A program made the translations under genes and the position numbers. From DATAWZ01 sp036266975 (lineage in GTDB: Bacteria > Actinomycetota > Thermoleophilia > Solirubrobacterales > Solirubrobacteraceae): a stretch of DNA of 64,000 bases. This document shows positions 1 to 7,299 of the stretch, one piece after another. The first letter of the stretch is position 1. Each line of letters starts with the position of its first letter. The notes under the pieces are model-generated. The model was not told the DNA's origin. It saw only the letters and a program-made list of their open reading frames with translations, and did no database searches. The stretch covers positions 1 to 64,000 of the forward strand of contig DATAWZ010000106.1 of NCBI GenBank assembly GCA_036266975.1. The letters run 5' to 3'.

Positions 1-823
1 CCTTGATCCGCGCCCGCGCCCGGTTGGCCCGCAGCTCATCCTGGCGGTTGAAGATCCGCAGTACCGCTTCGGTCACCTTCAGGTACTCGCCATCGTCGGC
101 GCCGACGAACTCATACAGGGTCGGGGCCACGCGCGGCATGATCGACGTCCCGCCGCCGACGCGCAGCTCAAAGCCGCGCCGGCCATCACGCACGCGGGGG
201 GTGAAGCCGGCGTCGTGGATACCGGTGATCGAGTCGTCGCGGTCGGTGGCCGTGAACGCGGTCTTGAACTTGCGCGGCATCATCTGGCAGACCTCGTTGC
301 GCACGAAGTAGCGCACGTACGCCCCGGCGTACGGGGTCGGGTCGAACAGCTCGCCCTCGCTGACCCCGGCGCGCGGGTCGCCCGTCACGTTGCGCATCGT
401 GTTGCCGCAGCCCTCGCGCGAGGACAGGCCGGCCGCGGCGAGATCGCGGATGTACTTGGCCGCGTCCGGGAGCGGAACGTGGTGCACCTGGATGTTCTGG
501 CGCGTGGTGATGTGCCCCTTGCGCAGCGGCACATAGCGCTCGATGGCGTCGGCGAAGGTCTCCATCTGGTCGGGGTTAACACCCCCGAGGGGCAACTTGA
601 CGCGGACCATCTGGCGCTCGGCCTGGCGCTGGCCGTAGACGCCCTGCTTCAGGCGGAAGCCGATGAACTGGTCCTCGGGCAGATCGCCGGCGAGAAAGCG
701 CGTCGACTCCGTGTCGAAGTCGTCGAACTCGCGCTCGATGATCGGGATGATGTGGCCGGGGACGTTGTCGTAGACCTCGGGGTCCTCGAGGGTGCCGCGC
801 CCGGAGATCGAGCTGGGCTCCAT
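1..823 (-). CDS. Ferredoxin-type nitrite/sulfite reductase, N-terminal part (cut by window edge)
   Basis: Siroheme/[4Fe-4S] reductase that would reduce nitrite or sulfite with electrons from ferredoxin. The visible 274 residues carry the family blocks: a ferrite-like segment LPLGGVNPDQMETFADAIERY, the siroheme-binding run KGHITTRQNIQVHHV, and the SREGCGNTMRNVTGDP block. The [4Fe-4S] cysteines of the C-terminal half lie outside the window. I chose ATG at 823 because an AAGGAG ribosome-binding site (831-836) sits 7 nt before it; the in-frame ATG at 829 is too close to that site. Two inverted repeats lie upstream (838-861 and 869-893). Whether nitrite or sulfite is the substrate cannot be told from this half. 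Confidence 0.88.
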   Translation of the reverse strand, partial: MEPSSISGRGTLEDPEVYDNVPGHIIPIIEREFDDFDTESTRFLAGDLPEDQFIGFRLKQGVYGQRQAERQMVRVKLPLGGVNPDQMETFADAIERYVPLRKGHITTRQNIQVHHVPLPDAAKYIRDLAAAGLSSREGCGNTMRNVTGDPRAGVSEGELFDPTPYAGAYVRYFVRNEVCQMMPRKFKTAFTATDRDDSITGIHDAGFTPRVRDGRRGFELRVGGGTSIMPRVAPTLYEFVGADDGEYLKVTEAVLRIFNRQDELRANRARARIK

Positions 824-830
824 GGCCATC

Positions 831-836
831 CTCCTT
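831..836 (-). promoter_or_regulatory. Ribosome-binding site of the nitrite/sulfite reductase
   Basis: Read on the minus strand this is AAGGAG, 7 nt before the ATG at 823. It decides between two in-frame ATGs (823 and 829). Confidence 0.75.
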
Positions 837-837
837 G

Positions 838-861
838 TAGGTGGCGAGTACGCGCCACCTA
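838..861. promoter_or_regulatory. Perfect 9-bp inverted repeat in the reductase leader
   Basis: TAGGTGGCG at 838-846 and CGCCACCTA at 853-861 are exact reverse complements separated by 6 nt. In the minus-strand mRNA the hairpin would end one base before the ribosome-binding site at 831-836, so it could act as a DNA operator or as an RNA structure affecting translation. Which one is unknown. Confidence 0.55.
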
Positions 862-868
862 ATCTAGC

Positions 869-893
869 AATACCGAATCTGGTTTTGGGTATT
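869..893. promoter_or_regulatory. Second inverted repeat (AATACC-N13-GGTATT), possible operator
   Basis: AATACC at 869-874 and GGTATT at 888-893 form a 6-bp dyad with a 13-bp spacer in the promoter zone of the reductase. A minus-strand TAGATT hexamer at 862-867 could be a -10 box next to it. Palindromes of this style are used by several redox regulators, but no regulator gene is in view, so the assignment is open. Confidence 0.35.
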
Positions 894-909
894 TAGCCCG
901 GCGGCGCGG

Positions 910-1137
910 TCAGCCGCCCCAGTGGCCCGCGTCGCCCCACCGATCCAGGCCGGCGGGGCCGTGCTCCACGCCCTCCAGCAGCGCCGTGCGCCGCCAGGGG
1001 TCCGTCGGCGCTGGCCCGGCGTGCCGGGGAGGGGTGTGATCGCGCAGGAAGCGCTCGACGGCCGCGACGATGGCCGCGGCCTGCGCCGGGGAGGCGCCGG
1101 GGGCGTGCAGCTCGAGCCGGGGCCGGCGATTGGGCAC
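910..1137 (-). CDS. Acyl-CoA carboxylase epsilon-subunit-like small protein
   Basis: A 75-residue protein starting at GTG 1137. It has the look of the small actinobacterial acyl-CoA carboxylase epsilon subunits: a short N-terminal strand (RPRLELHAPGASPAQ), one helix (AAIVAAVERFLRD) and a Pro/Trp-rich tail with PWRRTALLEGV. In other actinobacteria such a subunit bridges the alpha and beta carboxylase subunits. Here it lies about 3.8 kb from the beta-subunit gene (end 4960), not next to it. The start is only 31 bp from that of the divergent cyclodeaminase gene. Family assignment is by resemblance and moderately sure. Confidence 0.55.
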   Translation of the reverse strand: MPNRRPRLELHAPGASPAQAAAIVAAVERFLRDHTPPRHAGPAPTDPWRRTALLEGVEHGPAGLDRWGDAGHWGG

Positions 1138-1168
1138 AGGCGCAGGTTATCGTTGCGTGCCGGCCGCC

Positions 1169-2092
1169 ATGAGCACGCTCGACGTCTACGACCACGCCGC
1201 GATCCTTGCGCTGATCGACCCGCCGATGGCGATCGCCGCGGTGCGCGACGGCTTCCTCAAACACCACCGCGGCGAGTGGACGATGCCGGCCAAGGTCTAC
1301 CTCGACAGCCCGCCCGGCGACTTCCGCGCGATGCCCGCGCGCGGCGACGGCCTGGCCATCGTGAAGTGGATCTGCTGGTTTCCGGGCAACGTGACCGGCG
1401 TCGTCGTCGCCTGCGACGCCGCGACCGGCACGCCGTTGGCGCTGCTGGACGCGCGTGCGATCACCGCGCTGCGCACCGGGGCGGTCGCCGCCGTCGCCGC
1501 CCGCGCGCTCGCCCCGGCGCAGGCGCGGACCGTCGGGATCATCGGTTGCGGCGTCCACGGGGCGTGGGCGGCGCGCTGCCTGGCCGCCGACGGCTACGGC
1601 CCGGGGGTGTGCTGCGACCCACGCGAGGAGGCGGCCTCCGCGCTCGCGCAGGAGCTCGGCTGGGAGGTCGGCGACCGCCGTGCCGCGCTGCGCTGCGAGA
1701 TCGTGTGCGCGGTGACGCCGGGCGACGTGGTCGTCATCGACGCCGGCGACCTGCGGCCTGGGCTGCATCTGAACATGCTCGGAGCCGACGCGGCCGGCAA
1801 GGCCGAGGCGAGCGTCGGCGCCGTGGCCTCGTGCCGCTGTTTCTGCGACGAGTGGGAGCAGGCCTCGCACGGGGGCGAGCTCCACGGCGCAGTCGCCGCG
1901 GGGCAGGTGCGCCGCGCGGACGTCACCGAGCTCGGCGCGGTGCTCGCCGGCGACGCCCGCGGCCGCCCGGGCCCGGAGGCCGTCACCCTGTTCGACTCCA
2001 CGGGGCTGGCGATCCAGGATCTGGCGATCACCCACCTGTGCCTGAGCGCCGCGGGCGAAGGGCAGATCAGCGCACAGACCCTCACTCTCTGA
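1169..2092 (+). CDS. Ornithine cyclodeaminase / mu-crystallin family protein
   Basis: A 307-residue NAD(P)-dependent enzyme of the ornithine cyclodeaminase/mu-crystallin family, whose members deaminate ornithine, reduce cyclic imino acids or act as alanine dehydrogenases. Visible blocks: the catalytic-region lysine stretch AIVKWICWFPGN, the segment ATGTPLALLDARAITALRTGAVAAVA, the Rossmann motif VGIIGCGVHGAWAARCL, and the C-terminal TLFDSTGLAIQDLAI. ATG 1169 is used because homology begins there; an upstream in-frame ATG at 1070 would run through the divergent small gene. No clear ribosome-binding site is present. The substrate cannot be deduced. Confidence 0.85.
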   Translation: MSTLDVYDHAAILALIDPPMAIAAVRDGFLKHHRGEWTMPAKVYLDSPPGDFRAMPARGDGLAIVKWICWFPGNVTGVVVACDAATGTPLALLDARAITALRTGAVAAVAARALAPAQARTVGIIGCGVHGAWAARCLAADGYGPGVCCDPREEAASALAQELGWEVGDRRAALRCEIVCAVTPGDVVVIDAGDLRPGLHLNMLGADAAGKAEASVGAVASCRCFCDEWEQASHGGELHGAVAAGQVRRADVTELGAVLAGDARGRPGPEAVTLFDSTGLAIQDLAITHLCLSAAGEGQISAQTLTL

Positions 2093-2190
2093 CCGCTCGA
2101 TTGCCGGCGCTCTAGTGGGAGAATGGCAAGGATCGTGCGCGAAAGCGCCGAGTCGCGCAATTTTCATCTGCCCGCGCGTGCCTGCCCGCG

Positions 2191-2345
2191 GGCACCACGA
2201 CTAGCACCGAGAAGATCAAGGTCGCGCCCGGGGGCTCGGACGAGGGCGTGCCCGGCCCGGTCGGCACCCGCACCATGCGACGGTCATCCACACGGTCAGC
2301 GAGCGGCACCTGCTCTCATCGCTCCACGTGGACCTGAAGGTGTGA
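2191..2345 (+). pseudogene. Possible degenerate coding remnant, two frames
   Basis: The plus strand shows protein-like text in two consecutive frames: one frame reads STEKIKVAPGGSDEGVPGPVG from about 2203, and a second, shifted near 2277, reads VIHTVSERHLLSSLHVDLKV and ends at the TGA at 2343-2345. No credible start codon is present. It overlaps the 3' end of the minus-strand secreted-protein gene. I read it as the frameshifted C-terminal remnant of an unrecognised gene. The rest of the 2093-2295 gap holds nothing else I recognise. Confidence 0.3.
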
Positions 2346-4020
2346 GCGGCGCCGAGCGCGCCTGGCCGTCGGCCGTCCAGGTGACCTCCCCGCCGGCGAT
2401 GGCGACGGCGGTGATGCTCGGCGCGGTGTCGAGCGTGTGCTCGCCGCTGGCCGTCTGCACCACCAGGTGATCGCCGCCGCCGACGTTCTCCAGGATCCAG
2501 GCGACGTCGCCGGCCGCGTCGATCGCGTAGCCGCCGAAGCCCGGGGAGGCGGCCGGCGTGTCGACCGGCCACGCCTCGACGGGCGCGTCGAGCAGGAAGC
2601 GCCGCTGGTCGACGTCGTAGACGTACAGGGACTCGTCGTGGGTGTACTGGTCGCTGAACTGGGTGACGAAGCCGAGCACCGGCCCGGCGACCTTCAGGCT
2701 CGCGCTGGGCGCCGGGGAATCGAGGACGGTCTGCGCGCGCCCGTGCGGCGGCGCGCACGCGAAGGTGCGTCCCTTCTCGGTCCAGACGAGTAGCTGCGGG
2801 TCGCGGGCGAGCACCCGGACGCCGCCCTGGGCGCGGCAGCGCGTGACGGTCGGCGCCGGCCCACGCGCCAGGGTCACGTGCACGCCGAAGGCGACGTCGC
2901 TTCCGCCGGGAGGGTGCTCGCCGCGCACGACCCCGCGCGGGCGTCCCCGCACCCGGGTGGCGGCGCCGCACCAGTTGCGCAGCTGCGTCACCGCGACGGC
3001 GAGGGGGAGGTCGCTGACGTCGGGTAGGCGGCACCCCGGCCCGGCCGGGTCGTAGCGGACCTGGCCCGCCGGGGTGATGCGGGCCAGGTGGCCGCCGACG
3101 CCGTGGCCGTCCTCGACCAGCCACAGCGCGCGGCCGGTGGCGGCGAGCAGCCCCGGGGTCTGGCCCGAGGAGGGGCTCGGCAGCCCGGAGGCGACGGTGC
3201 TGACCGCGCCCGCCGCGGTGATCCGCTTGAGCGTCCCGTCGAAGCCGGAGAACCATGCGCCGCCCTTCGGGCCGGCGGCGACGTCGTCGACGTCCGCCAC
3301 GCGCCGAAAGCGGCGCAGCGCGCCGGTCGCGCTCACCCGCGCGATGCCGGACGGGTTCACCGCCATCCACAGGTTGCCGTTCGCGTCGACCGCCATCGAC
3401 GCGGCGAGGAGGCCGATCCCGGCCGCGAACGCCGGCACGGTCTTGACCACGCCCGCGGGGGTGACGTGGCCCAGGAAGTACGGCACCGAGCTCCCCGGGG
3501 CGCTGGCCACGAACCACACCGCGCCGTCGGCGCCGACCGCGAGGTCGGCGACGTCGTCGGCCGCGCTCACCGTCGGCGCGATCGGCTGCACGGCGCCGGC
3601 GGGGGTGACCCGCTCGAGCGCGGGCTGTGAGGGGCCGCCGGACATCCCGAGGTAGAGGCTGCCCCCGGGCCCGGCGCTCCAGGCGGTGATCGACTCACCG
3701 GGCGCGAGCGGGAGCGGGCCGCCGGTGAGGGTCCCCGCCGTGGTCACACGCCCGAGCACGTCCGAGGCGCCGATCAGCCACTCCGAGCCGTCGGGCCCGG
3801 CGGCGAGCCCGCTCAGGGTCGACGGAGCCTTCAGCGCGAACTCGGAGATCGCCCCGGCGGGAGTGATCCGACCGACGTCGGGCGGGTCGGCGAACCAGAT
3901 CGCGCCATCCGATCCCGCGGCGATCGCCGACACGGACTGGGGGATCGCGTCGGCGCCTGCGGCTGCGGGCAGGATCGCCGCCACCACGGCGGCAGCCAGC
4001 GCGATCGCGGTGCCACGCAC
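2296..4020 (-). CDS. Secreted Vgb-type beta-propeller protein with a PASTA-like domain
   Basis: A 574-residue exported protein. GTG 4020 gives a signal peptide at once (RGTAIALAAAVVAAILPAAAGADA). Residues about 28-330 contain seven blades of the virginiamycin-B-lyase/NHL kind, each with a G-x-DG-x-(I/L/V)W(F/L) core and an xITPAGxV strand (for example AAGSDGAIWFADP, AVGADGAVWFVAS, AAGPKGGAWFSGF), enough for a seven-bladed propeller. A PASTA-like segment follows (CRLPDVSDLPLAVAVTQL to GGSDVAFGVHVTLARG), then a second beta-rich half (VLARDPQLLVWTEKG, SLYVYDVDQRRFLL). The family is used in cell-envelope or lyase roles, but no catalytic residues can be claimed. The start is 8 nt downstream of a broken gene that ends at 4029. 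Confidence 0.75.
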   Translation of the reverse strand: MRGTAIALAAAVVAAILPAAAGADAIPQSVSAIAAGSDGAIWFADPPDVGRITPAGAISEFALKAPSTLSGLAAGPDGSEWLIGASDVLGRVTTAGTLTGGPLPLAPGESITAWSAGPGGSLYLGMSGGPSQPALERVTPAGAVQPIAPTVSAADDVADLAVGADGAVWFVASAPGSSVPYFLGHVTPAGVVKTVPAFAAGIGLLAASMAVDANGNLWMAVNPSGIARVSATGALRRFRRVADVDDVAAGPKGGAWFSGFDGTLKRITAAGAVSTVASGLPSPSSGQTPGLLAATGRALWLVEDGHGVGGHLARITPAGQVRYDPAGPGCRLPDVSDLPLAVAVTQLRNWCGAATRVRGRPRGVVRGEHPPGGSDVAFGVHVTLARGPAPTVTRCRAQGGVRVLARDPQLLVWTEKGRTFACAPPHGRAQTVLDSPAPSASLKVAGPVLGFVTQFSDQYTHDESLYVYDVDQRRFLLDAPVEAWPVDTPAASPGFGGYAIDAAGDVAWILENVGGGDHLVVQTASGEHTLDTAPSITAVAIAGGEVTWTADGQARSAPLTPSGPRGAMRAGAAR

Positions 4021-4028
4021 TGCCGCCT

Positions 4029-4262
4029 TTATTCCCCCATCGGCCGCGCCGCATGCGGCATGCCGGCGTACGGTGACTCGTCCTTGAAGTCGTAGGCCCC
4101 TGCGCGCAGTCGGGCGATCGGGTCGCTCGCCCAGCCGCGCTCGCCGTCGAGCCACGCATACCAGAGGCGGAAGGACTCGGCGATGTGGTCGGGCTTCTCG
4201 GGCGAGCGGGTCGAGTCGGCGATCGCGAACGCCGTGCTCTGGGCGTGGGCGTCGATCTGCTC
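4029..4262 (-). pseudogene. 3' remnant of an unrecognised gene
   Basis: The frame ending in PYAGMPHAARPMGE reads as ordinary protein (SPEKPDHIAESFRLWYAWLD and onward) back to about 4262, where it meets, head to head, the 5'-truncated ABC-ATPase remnant of the opposite strand. Beyond that point the frame stays open but is only the antisense of the ABC remnant, and no start codon with a ribosome-binding site is visible. I read it as the C-terminal 75-78 residues of a gene whose 5' part was deleted. The family is not recognised. Confidence 0.45.
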
Positions 4263-4263
4263 G

Positions 4264-4605
4264 ATGCGTGCTCCCGCGAGGAGCACGGCGTCACCGTCTT
4301 CCTCACCACCCACTACCTCCAGGAGGCCGACGCGCTGTGCGAGCGGATCCTCGTGATCGACCACCGCGCGATCGTCGCCGAGGGCACGCCCGACGAGCTC
4401 GAGGGGGCTCTCCGCGGCGACGCGGTGTCGTTGCGGCTCGCCGACCCCGCCGCCCTGGGCCGGGCGCAGGCGATCGTCCGGGTCGGTCGCCGGCGTGCTC
4501 GTCGCCCGCGCCGACGGCGACCTGCTCGACCTCAGCGTCCCGGACGCCGCGAGCGCGCTGCCCGGGCTGCTCGCCGCGCCAGAGCCGCTCAGGATGAGAG
4601 CGTGA
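4264..4605 (+). pseudogene. DrrA-type ABC transporter ATPase, C-terminal remnant, frameshifted
   Basis: Only the end of an ABC ATPase of the daunorubicin-resistance (DrrA) kind is left. It begins after the Walker B region at REEHGVTVFLTTHYLQEADAL, which contains the H-loop histidine, and continues through CERILVIDHRAIVAEGTPDEL. The frame is lost near 4480-4491 and resumes one frame over as GVLVARADGDLLDLSVPDAA, ending at TGA 4603-4605. Walker A, the signature motif and Walker B are absent, so it cannot work. Its 3' end overlaps the convergent gene ending at 4589. No partner permease is nearby. Confidence 0.7.
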
Positions 4606-4963
4606 TCGCCCGCTTGAGGTAGGTCTCGTTGCCGTCGAACCCGGCCGGCGGCTCGAAGTGGCCCATCGCCAGTTCGTAGTGACCGGGCGCGGCGGTGATG
4701 TGGCCGAGCGTCTCGCCCTCGTCCTGGTGACAGGCCAGGCGGGTGGGAAGCCGGCCGGCGATCTTCACGGTTCCACCGTGCGCACTCCCCGTGCCCACCT
4801 TGCCCAGGCAGATCGTGGCCACGCCGCCCGGAGGGTTGGACACCACCTGGTAGAGGATCAGCGTGTAGCGGCCGGGGTTCACGCCCGTCGCGTGCACCTT
4901 GACCGTCGCGCCCGCCCTCGCGGTGGCAGGCGCGTGCATGCTCGGCGGCGGTGCCGCGATCAC
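4589..4963 (-). CDS. Small beta-rich protein, probably 5'-truncated secreted protein
   Basis: A 124-residue frame opening with GTG at 4963, overlapping the stop of the carboxylase gene as GTGA. The sequence (HAPATARAGATVKVHATGVN, GRYTLILYQVVSNPPGG, TYLKRAITLSS) looks like the mature part of an exported Ig-like domain as often found after a signal peptide in these bacteria. No signal peptide is present, because the coding frame runs straight into the carboxylase stop. Either it is a cytoplasmic protein coupled to the carboxylase, or it lost its 5' end in a deletion. I prefer the second reading but cannot exclude the first. Confidence 0.5.
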   Translation of the reverse strand: MIAAPPPSMHAPATARAGATVKVHATGVNPGRYTLILYQVVSNPPGGVATICLGKVGTGSAHGGTVKIAGRLPTRLACHQDEGETLGHITAAPGHYELAMGHFEPPAGFDGNETYLKRAITLSS

Positions 4964-6525
4964 AGCGGGATGTTGCCGTGCTTGCGTTTGGGGCCCGGCT
5001 CACGCTTGGTGAGCAGGGTCTCGAGCGCGGTGATCAGCTTGGGGCGGGTCTCGTGGGGCACGAGCACGTCGTCGATGTAGCCGCGCTCGGCCGCCGTGTA
5101 GGGGTTGGCGAAGCGCGCCTTGTAGTCCGCCATCAGCTTCTCGCGGCGCTCGCCGGGCGTCGGCGACTGGGCGATGTCGCGGCGGTAGATGATGTTCACC
5201 GCGCCCTCGGGTCCCATCACCGCGACCTCCGAGGTCGGCCAGGCGAAGTTGAAGTCGGCGCCGAGGTGCTTGGAGGACATGACGTCGTAGGCGCCGCCGT
5301 AGGCCTTGCGGGTGATCACGGTGATCTTCGGCACGGTGGCCTCGGCGAACGCGTACAGCAGCTTGGCCCCGTGGCGGATGATCCCGCCCCACTCCTGGGC
5401 CGTCCCGGGCAGGAACCCGGGGACGTCGCACAGGGTGATCAGCGGGATGTTGAACGCGTCACAGGTGCGCACGAAGCGGGCGGCCTTGGCCGAGGCGTCG
5501 ATGTCGAGCACGCCGGCCATCTGGGCCGGCTGGTTGCCGACGATGCCGATCACGGAGCCGTTCAGACGCGAGAACCCGCACACGATGTTCGGCGCGTGGT
5601 ACTGGTGAACCTCGAGAAATTCACCATCGTCGACGATCAGGTGAATGACGTCGCGCATGTCGTACGGCTTGTTGGGGTTGTCCGGTACGATCTCGTCGAG
5701 CTCGGGGTCCATCCGCAACGGGTCGTCGCTGGGCGCCACGCGCGGGGCGGTCTGGAGGTTGTTGGAGGGCAGGAAGCTCAGTAGGTAACGGCAGTCCTCC
5801 AAGCAGTGCTCCTCGTCCTCACAGGCGAAGTGCGCGACGCCCGACTTGGTGTTGTGGGTCATCGCGCCGCCGAGCTCCTCGAACGTCGGCTCCTCGCCGG
5901 TCACCGTCTTGATCACGTCGGGACCGGTGATGAACATGTGCGAGGTCTCTTTGACCATCAGGATGAAGTCGGTGATCGCCGGCGAGTACACCGCCCCGCC
6001 CGCGCACGGCCCCATGATCAGTGAGATCTGGGGGATCACGCCCGAACAGCGCACGTTGCGCAGGAACACGTCGCCGTAGGCGCCGAGCGAGACCACGCCC
6101 TCCTGGATGCGCGCGCCGCCGGAGTCGTTGATGCCGACCACCGGGCAGCCGATCCGCTCGGCGAGGTCCATCACCTTGCCCATCTTCTCGGCCATCACCT
6201 CACCGAGCGAGCCGCCGAAGACGGTGAAGTCCTGGCTGAACACGCACACCCGCCGGCCCTCGATGGTCCCGTGCCCGGTGACGACCGCGTCGCCCCAGGG
6301 CCGGTTCTCCTGCATGTCGAAGTCGATCGTCCGGTGGCGCACGAAGGTGTCGAGTTCCTGGAAGGAGCCGGGGTCGAGCAGCTTCTCGACCCGCTCGCGC
6401 GCGGTCAACTTGCCGCGGGCGTGCTGCTTCTCCTCCTGCTCGGGCGAGGAGTGCACCGCCGCCTCGCGCAGCTGCTTGAGCTGGGCGAGCTTCTCCTCGT
6501 AGGTGACGGGGGCCGTGATCCGCAT
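4960..6525 (-). CDS. pccB: Propionyl-CoA (acyl-CoA) carboxylase beta subunit
   Basis: Carboxyltransferase subunit that moves CO2 from biotin to propionyl-CoA (or acetyl-CoA) to give methylmalonyl-CoA. 521 residues, full length for the family. The N-terminal carboxyltransferase domain has NDSGGARIQEG at 133-143 and MGPCAGGAVYSPA; the C-terminal domain has the second oxyanion-hole region PGFLPGTAQEWGGIIRHGAK and RKAYGGAYDVM. Asp414 in that last motif is the position that favours short acyl-CoAs in Streptomyces PccB. ATG 6525 is chosen where homology starts; it follows the upstream stop by 19 nt. It would supply the mutase encoded 1.3 kb upstream. The biotin-carrying alpha subunit is not in the window. 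Confidence 0.93.
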   Translation of the reverse strand: MRITAPVTYEEKLAQLKQLREAAVHSSPEQEEKQHARGKLTARERVEKLLDPGSFQELDTFVRHRTIDFDMQENRPWGDAVVTGHGTIEGRRVCVFSQDFTVFGGSLGEVMAEKMGKVMDLAERIGCPVVGINDSGGARIQEGVVSLGAYGDVFLRNVRCSGVIPQISLIMGPCAGGAVYSPAITDFILMVKETSHMFITGPDVIKTVTGEEPTFEELGGAMTHNTKSGVAHFACEDEEHCLEDCRYLLSFLPSNNLQTAPRVAPSDDPLRMDPELDEIVPDNPNKPYDMRDVIHLIVDDGEFLEVHQYHAPNIVCGFSRLNGSVIGIVGNQPAQMAGVLDIDASAKAARFVRTCDAFNIPLITLCDVPGFLPGTAQEWGGIIRHGAKLLYAFAEATVPKITVITRKAYGGAYDVMSSKHLGADFNFAWPTSEVAVMGPEGAVNIIYRRDIAQSPTPGERREKLMADYKARFANPYTAAERGYIDDVLVPHETRPKLITALETLLTKREPGPKRKHGNIPL

Positions 6526-6544
6526 CTCGCGGCCCAACAATCTA

Positions 6545-7120
6545 TTAGTTTCGCGAGAACGGGCGATGGTGGGCGGCGCCGAGCGCGTCGAGCACGCCAT
6601 CGAGCAGGCGCTCGCCGTCGAACTCCGGAGCGGGCTCGCGGGCCGGAGCGGCTGGGGGATTGGGATAAATGCGGGGCGCCTCCGGTGCGGTCGGCGCTGC
6701 GGTCGGCTCAGGCGCGGCCACCATCACCGGGGCGGCGGGCCGCCCGCGGCGCAGCAGCCGGGCGAGCAGGCCGCGCCGGGGCTCGGGCGCGGCGACCGGC
6801 GCCCGCGGAGGCGGCGGCGGAGCGAGGAGCACGGGCGCCGGCGGCTCGGGCTCGGGCTCGGGCTCCGGCGGCGCGGGCTCCGGCTCGCGCTGGGCGACCG
6901 TGAGCGTGACGCGCGTTCCCCAGCCCGCGGCCTCGAGCTCGACCGTGCCGCTGGCTAGTTCGCCCTCCCAGGCGACGGTCGACTCGGGCTCCGTGCGGGT
7001 GATCTTGATCTCGCCGGCGAGGTCCGCGAACAGACGCGCCAGGGCGGCTGGTTCGCTCACCTCGGCCCACAGCTCGGGCGGTGACTTCACCAGTCTGCGC
7101 TGGACCTGGACCTCGGTCAT
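6545..7120 (-). CDS. Polyketide-cyclase/SRPBCC-like domain with a long proline-rich linker
   Basis: 191 residues. The first about 80 residues (VQRRLVKSPPELWAEVSEPAALARLF to VELEAAGWGTRVTLTVAQ) resemble the helix-grip START/SRPBCC fold used for binding hydrophobic ligands. A linker of alternating Pro-Glu repeats follows (PEPAPPEPEPEPEPPAP), then Pro/Arg-rich segments and a short C-terminal helix (DGERLLDGVLDALGAAH). The function is unknown. The gene lies 19 nt before pccB in the same direction, so co-transcription is likely. A hairpin at 7131-7152 separates the only good ribosome-binding site from the ATG. Confidence 0.65.
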   Translation of the reverse strand: MTEVQVQRRLVKSPPELWAEVSEPAALARLFADLAGEIKITRTEPESTVAWEGELASGTVELEAAGWGTRVTLTVAQREPEPAPPEPEPEPEPPAPVLLAPPPPPRAPVAAPEPRRGLLARLLRRGRPAAPVMVAAPEPTAAPTAPEAPRIYPNPPAAPAREPAPEFDGERLLDGVLDALGAAHHRPFSRN

Positions 7121-7130
7121 CGCTGCTTCA

Positions 7131-7152
7131 GTTCGGGGGCGGCGCCCCGAAC
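7131..7152. promoter_or_regulatory. Perfect 8-bp hairpin between ribosome-binding site and start codon
   Basis: GTTCGGGG (7131-7138) and CCCCGAAC (7145-7152) are exact reverse complements around a 6-nt loop. On the minus-strand mRNA a GGAGG (7154-7158) lies just before the stem and the ATG (7120) lies 10 nt after it. If the stem forms, the ribosome-binding site comes to a normal distance from the ATG. The remaining gap to 7299 shows nothing else clear. Confidence 0.45.
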
Positions 7153-7299
7153 TCCTCCCGCGTGCAAGATCGCTTGGCAGTCGGCGCCGGCGCCTACGGC
7201 AGCGTCGGACGCCGGGAGTCCGTAGATTCCGCTGGAGGTCAGGGGACTGACAACCGGGCACGGTACGGTCCCGGCCTGGCCGTCTGAGCGCCCGGCGGC

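Noticed and set aside
893..2167. A 424-codon minus-strand frame over the cyclodeaminase gene
   Set aside because: Arg/Ala-rich antisense text; the plus strand carries the recognisable enzyme and only 910-1137 is real on the minus strand, in another frame.
4029..4963. The patchwork of truncated genes as a pure assembly error
   Set aside because: Cannot be excluded without reads, but the frameshift inside the ABC remnant and the tight convergent ends look like natural decay, so it is reported as a scar with that caveat.
6827..6896. The GGCTCGGGCTCGGGCTCC repeat run as a regulatory or mobile repeat
   Set aside because: It is the codon-level result of the Pro-Glu repeats in the linker of the protein encoded on the minus strand.
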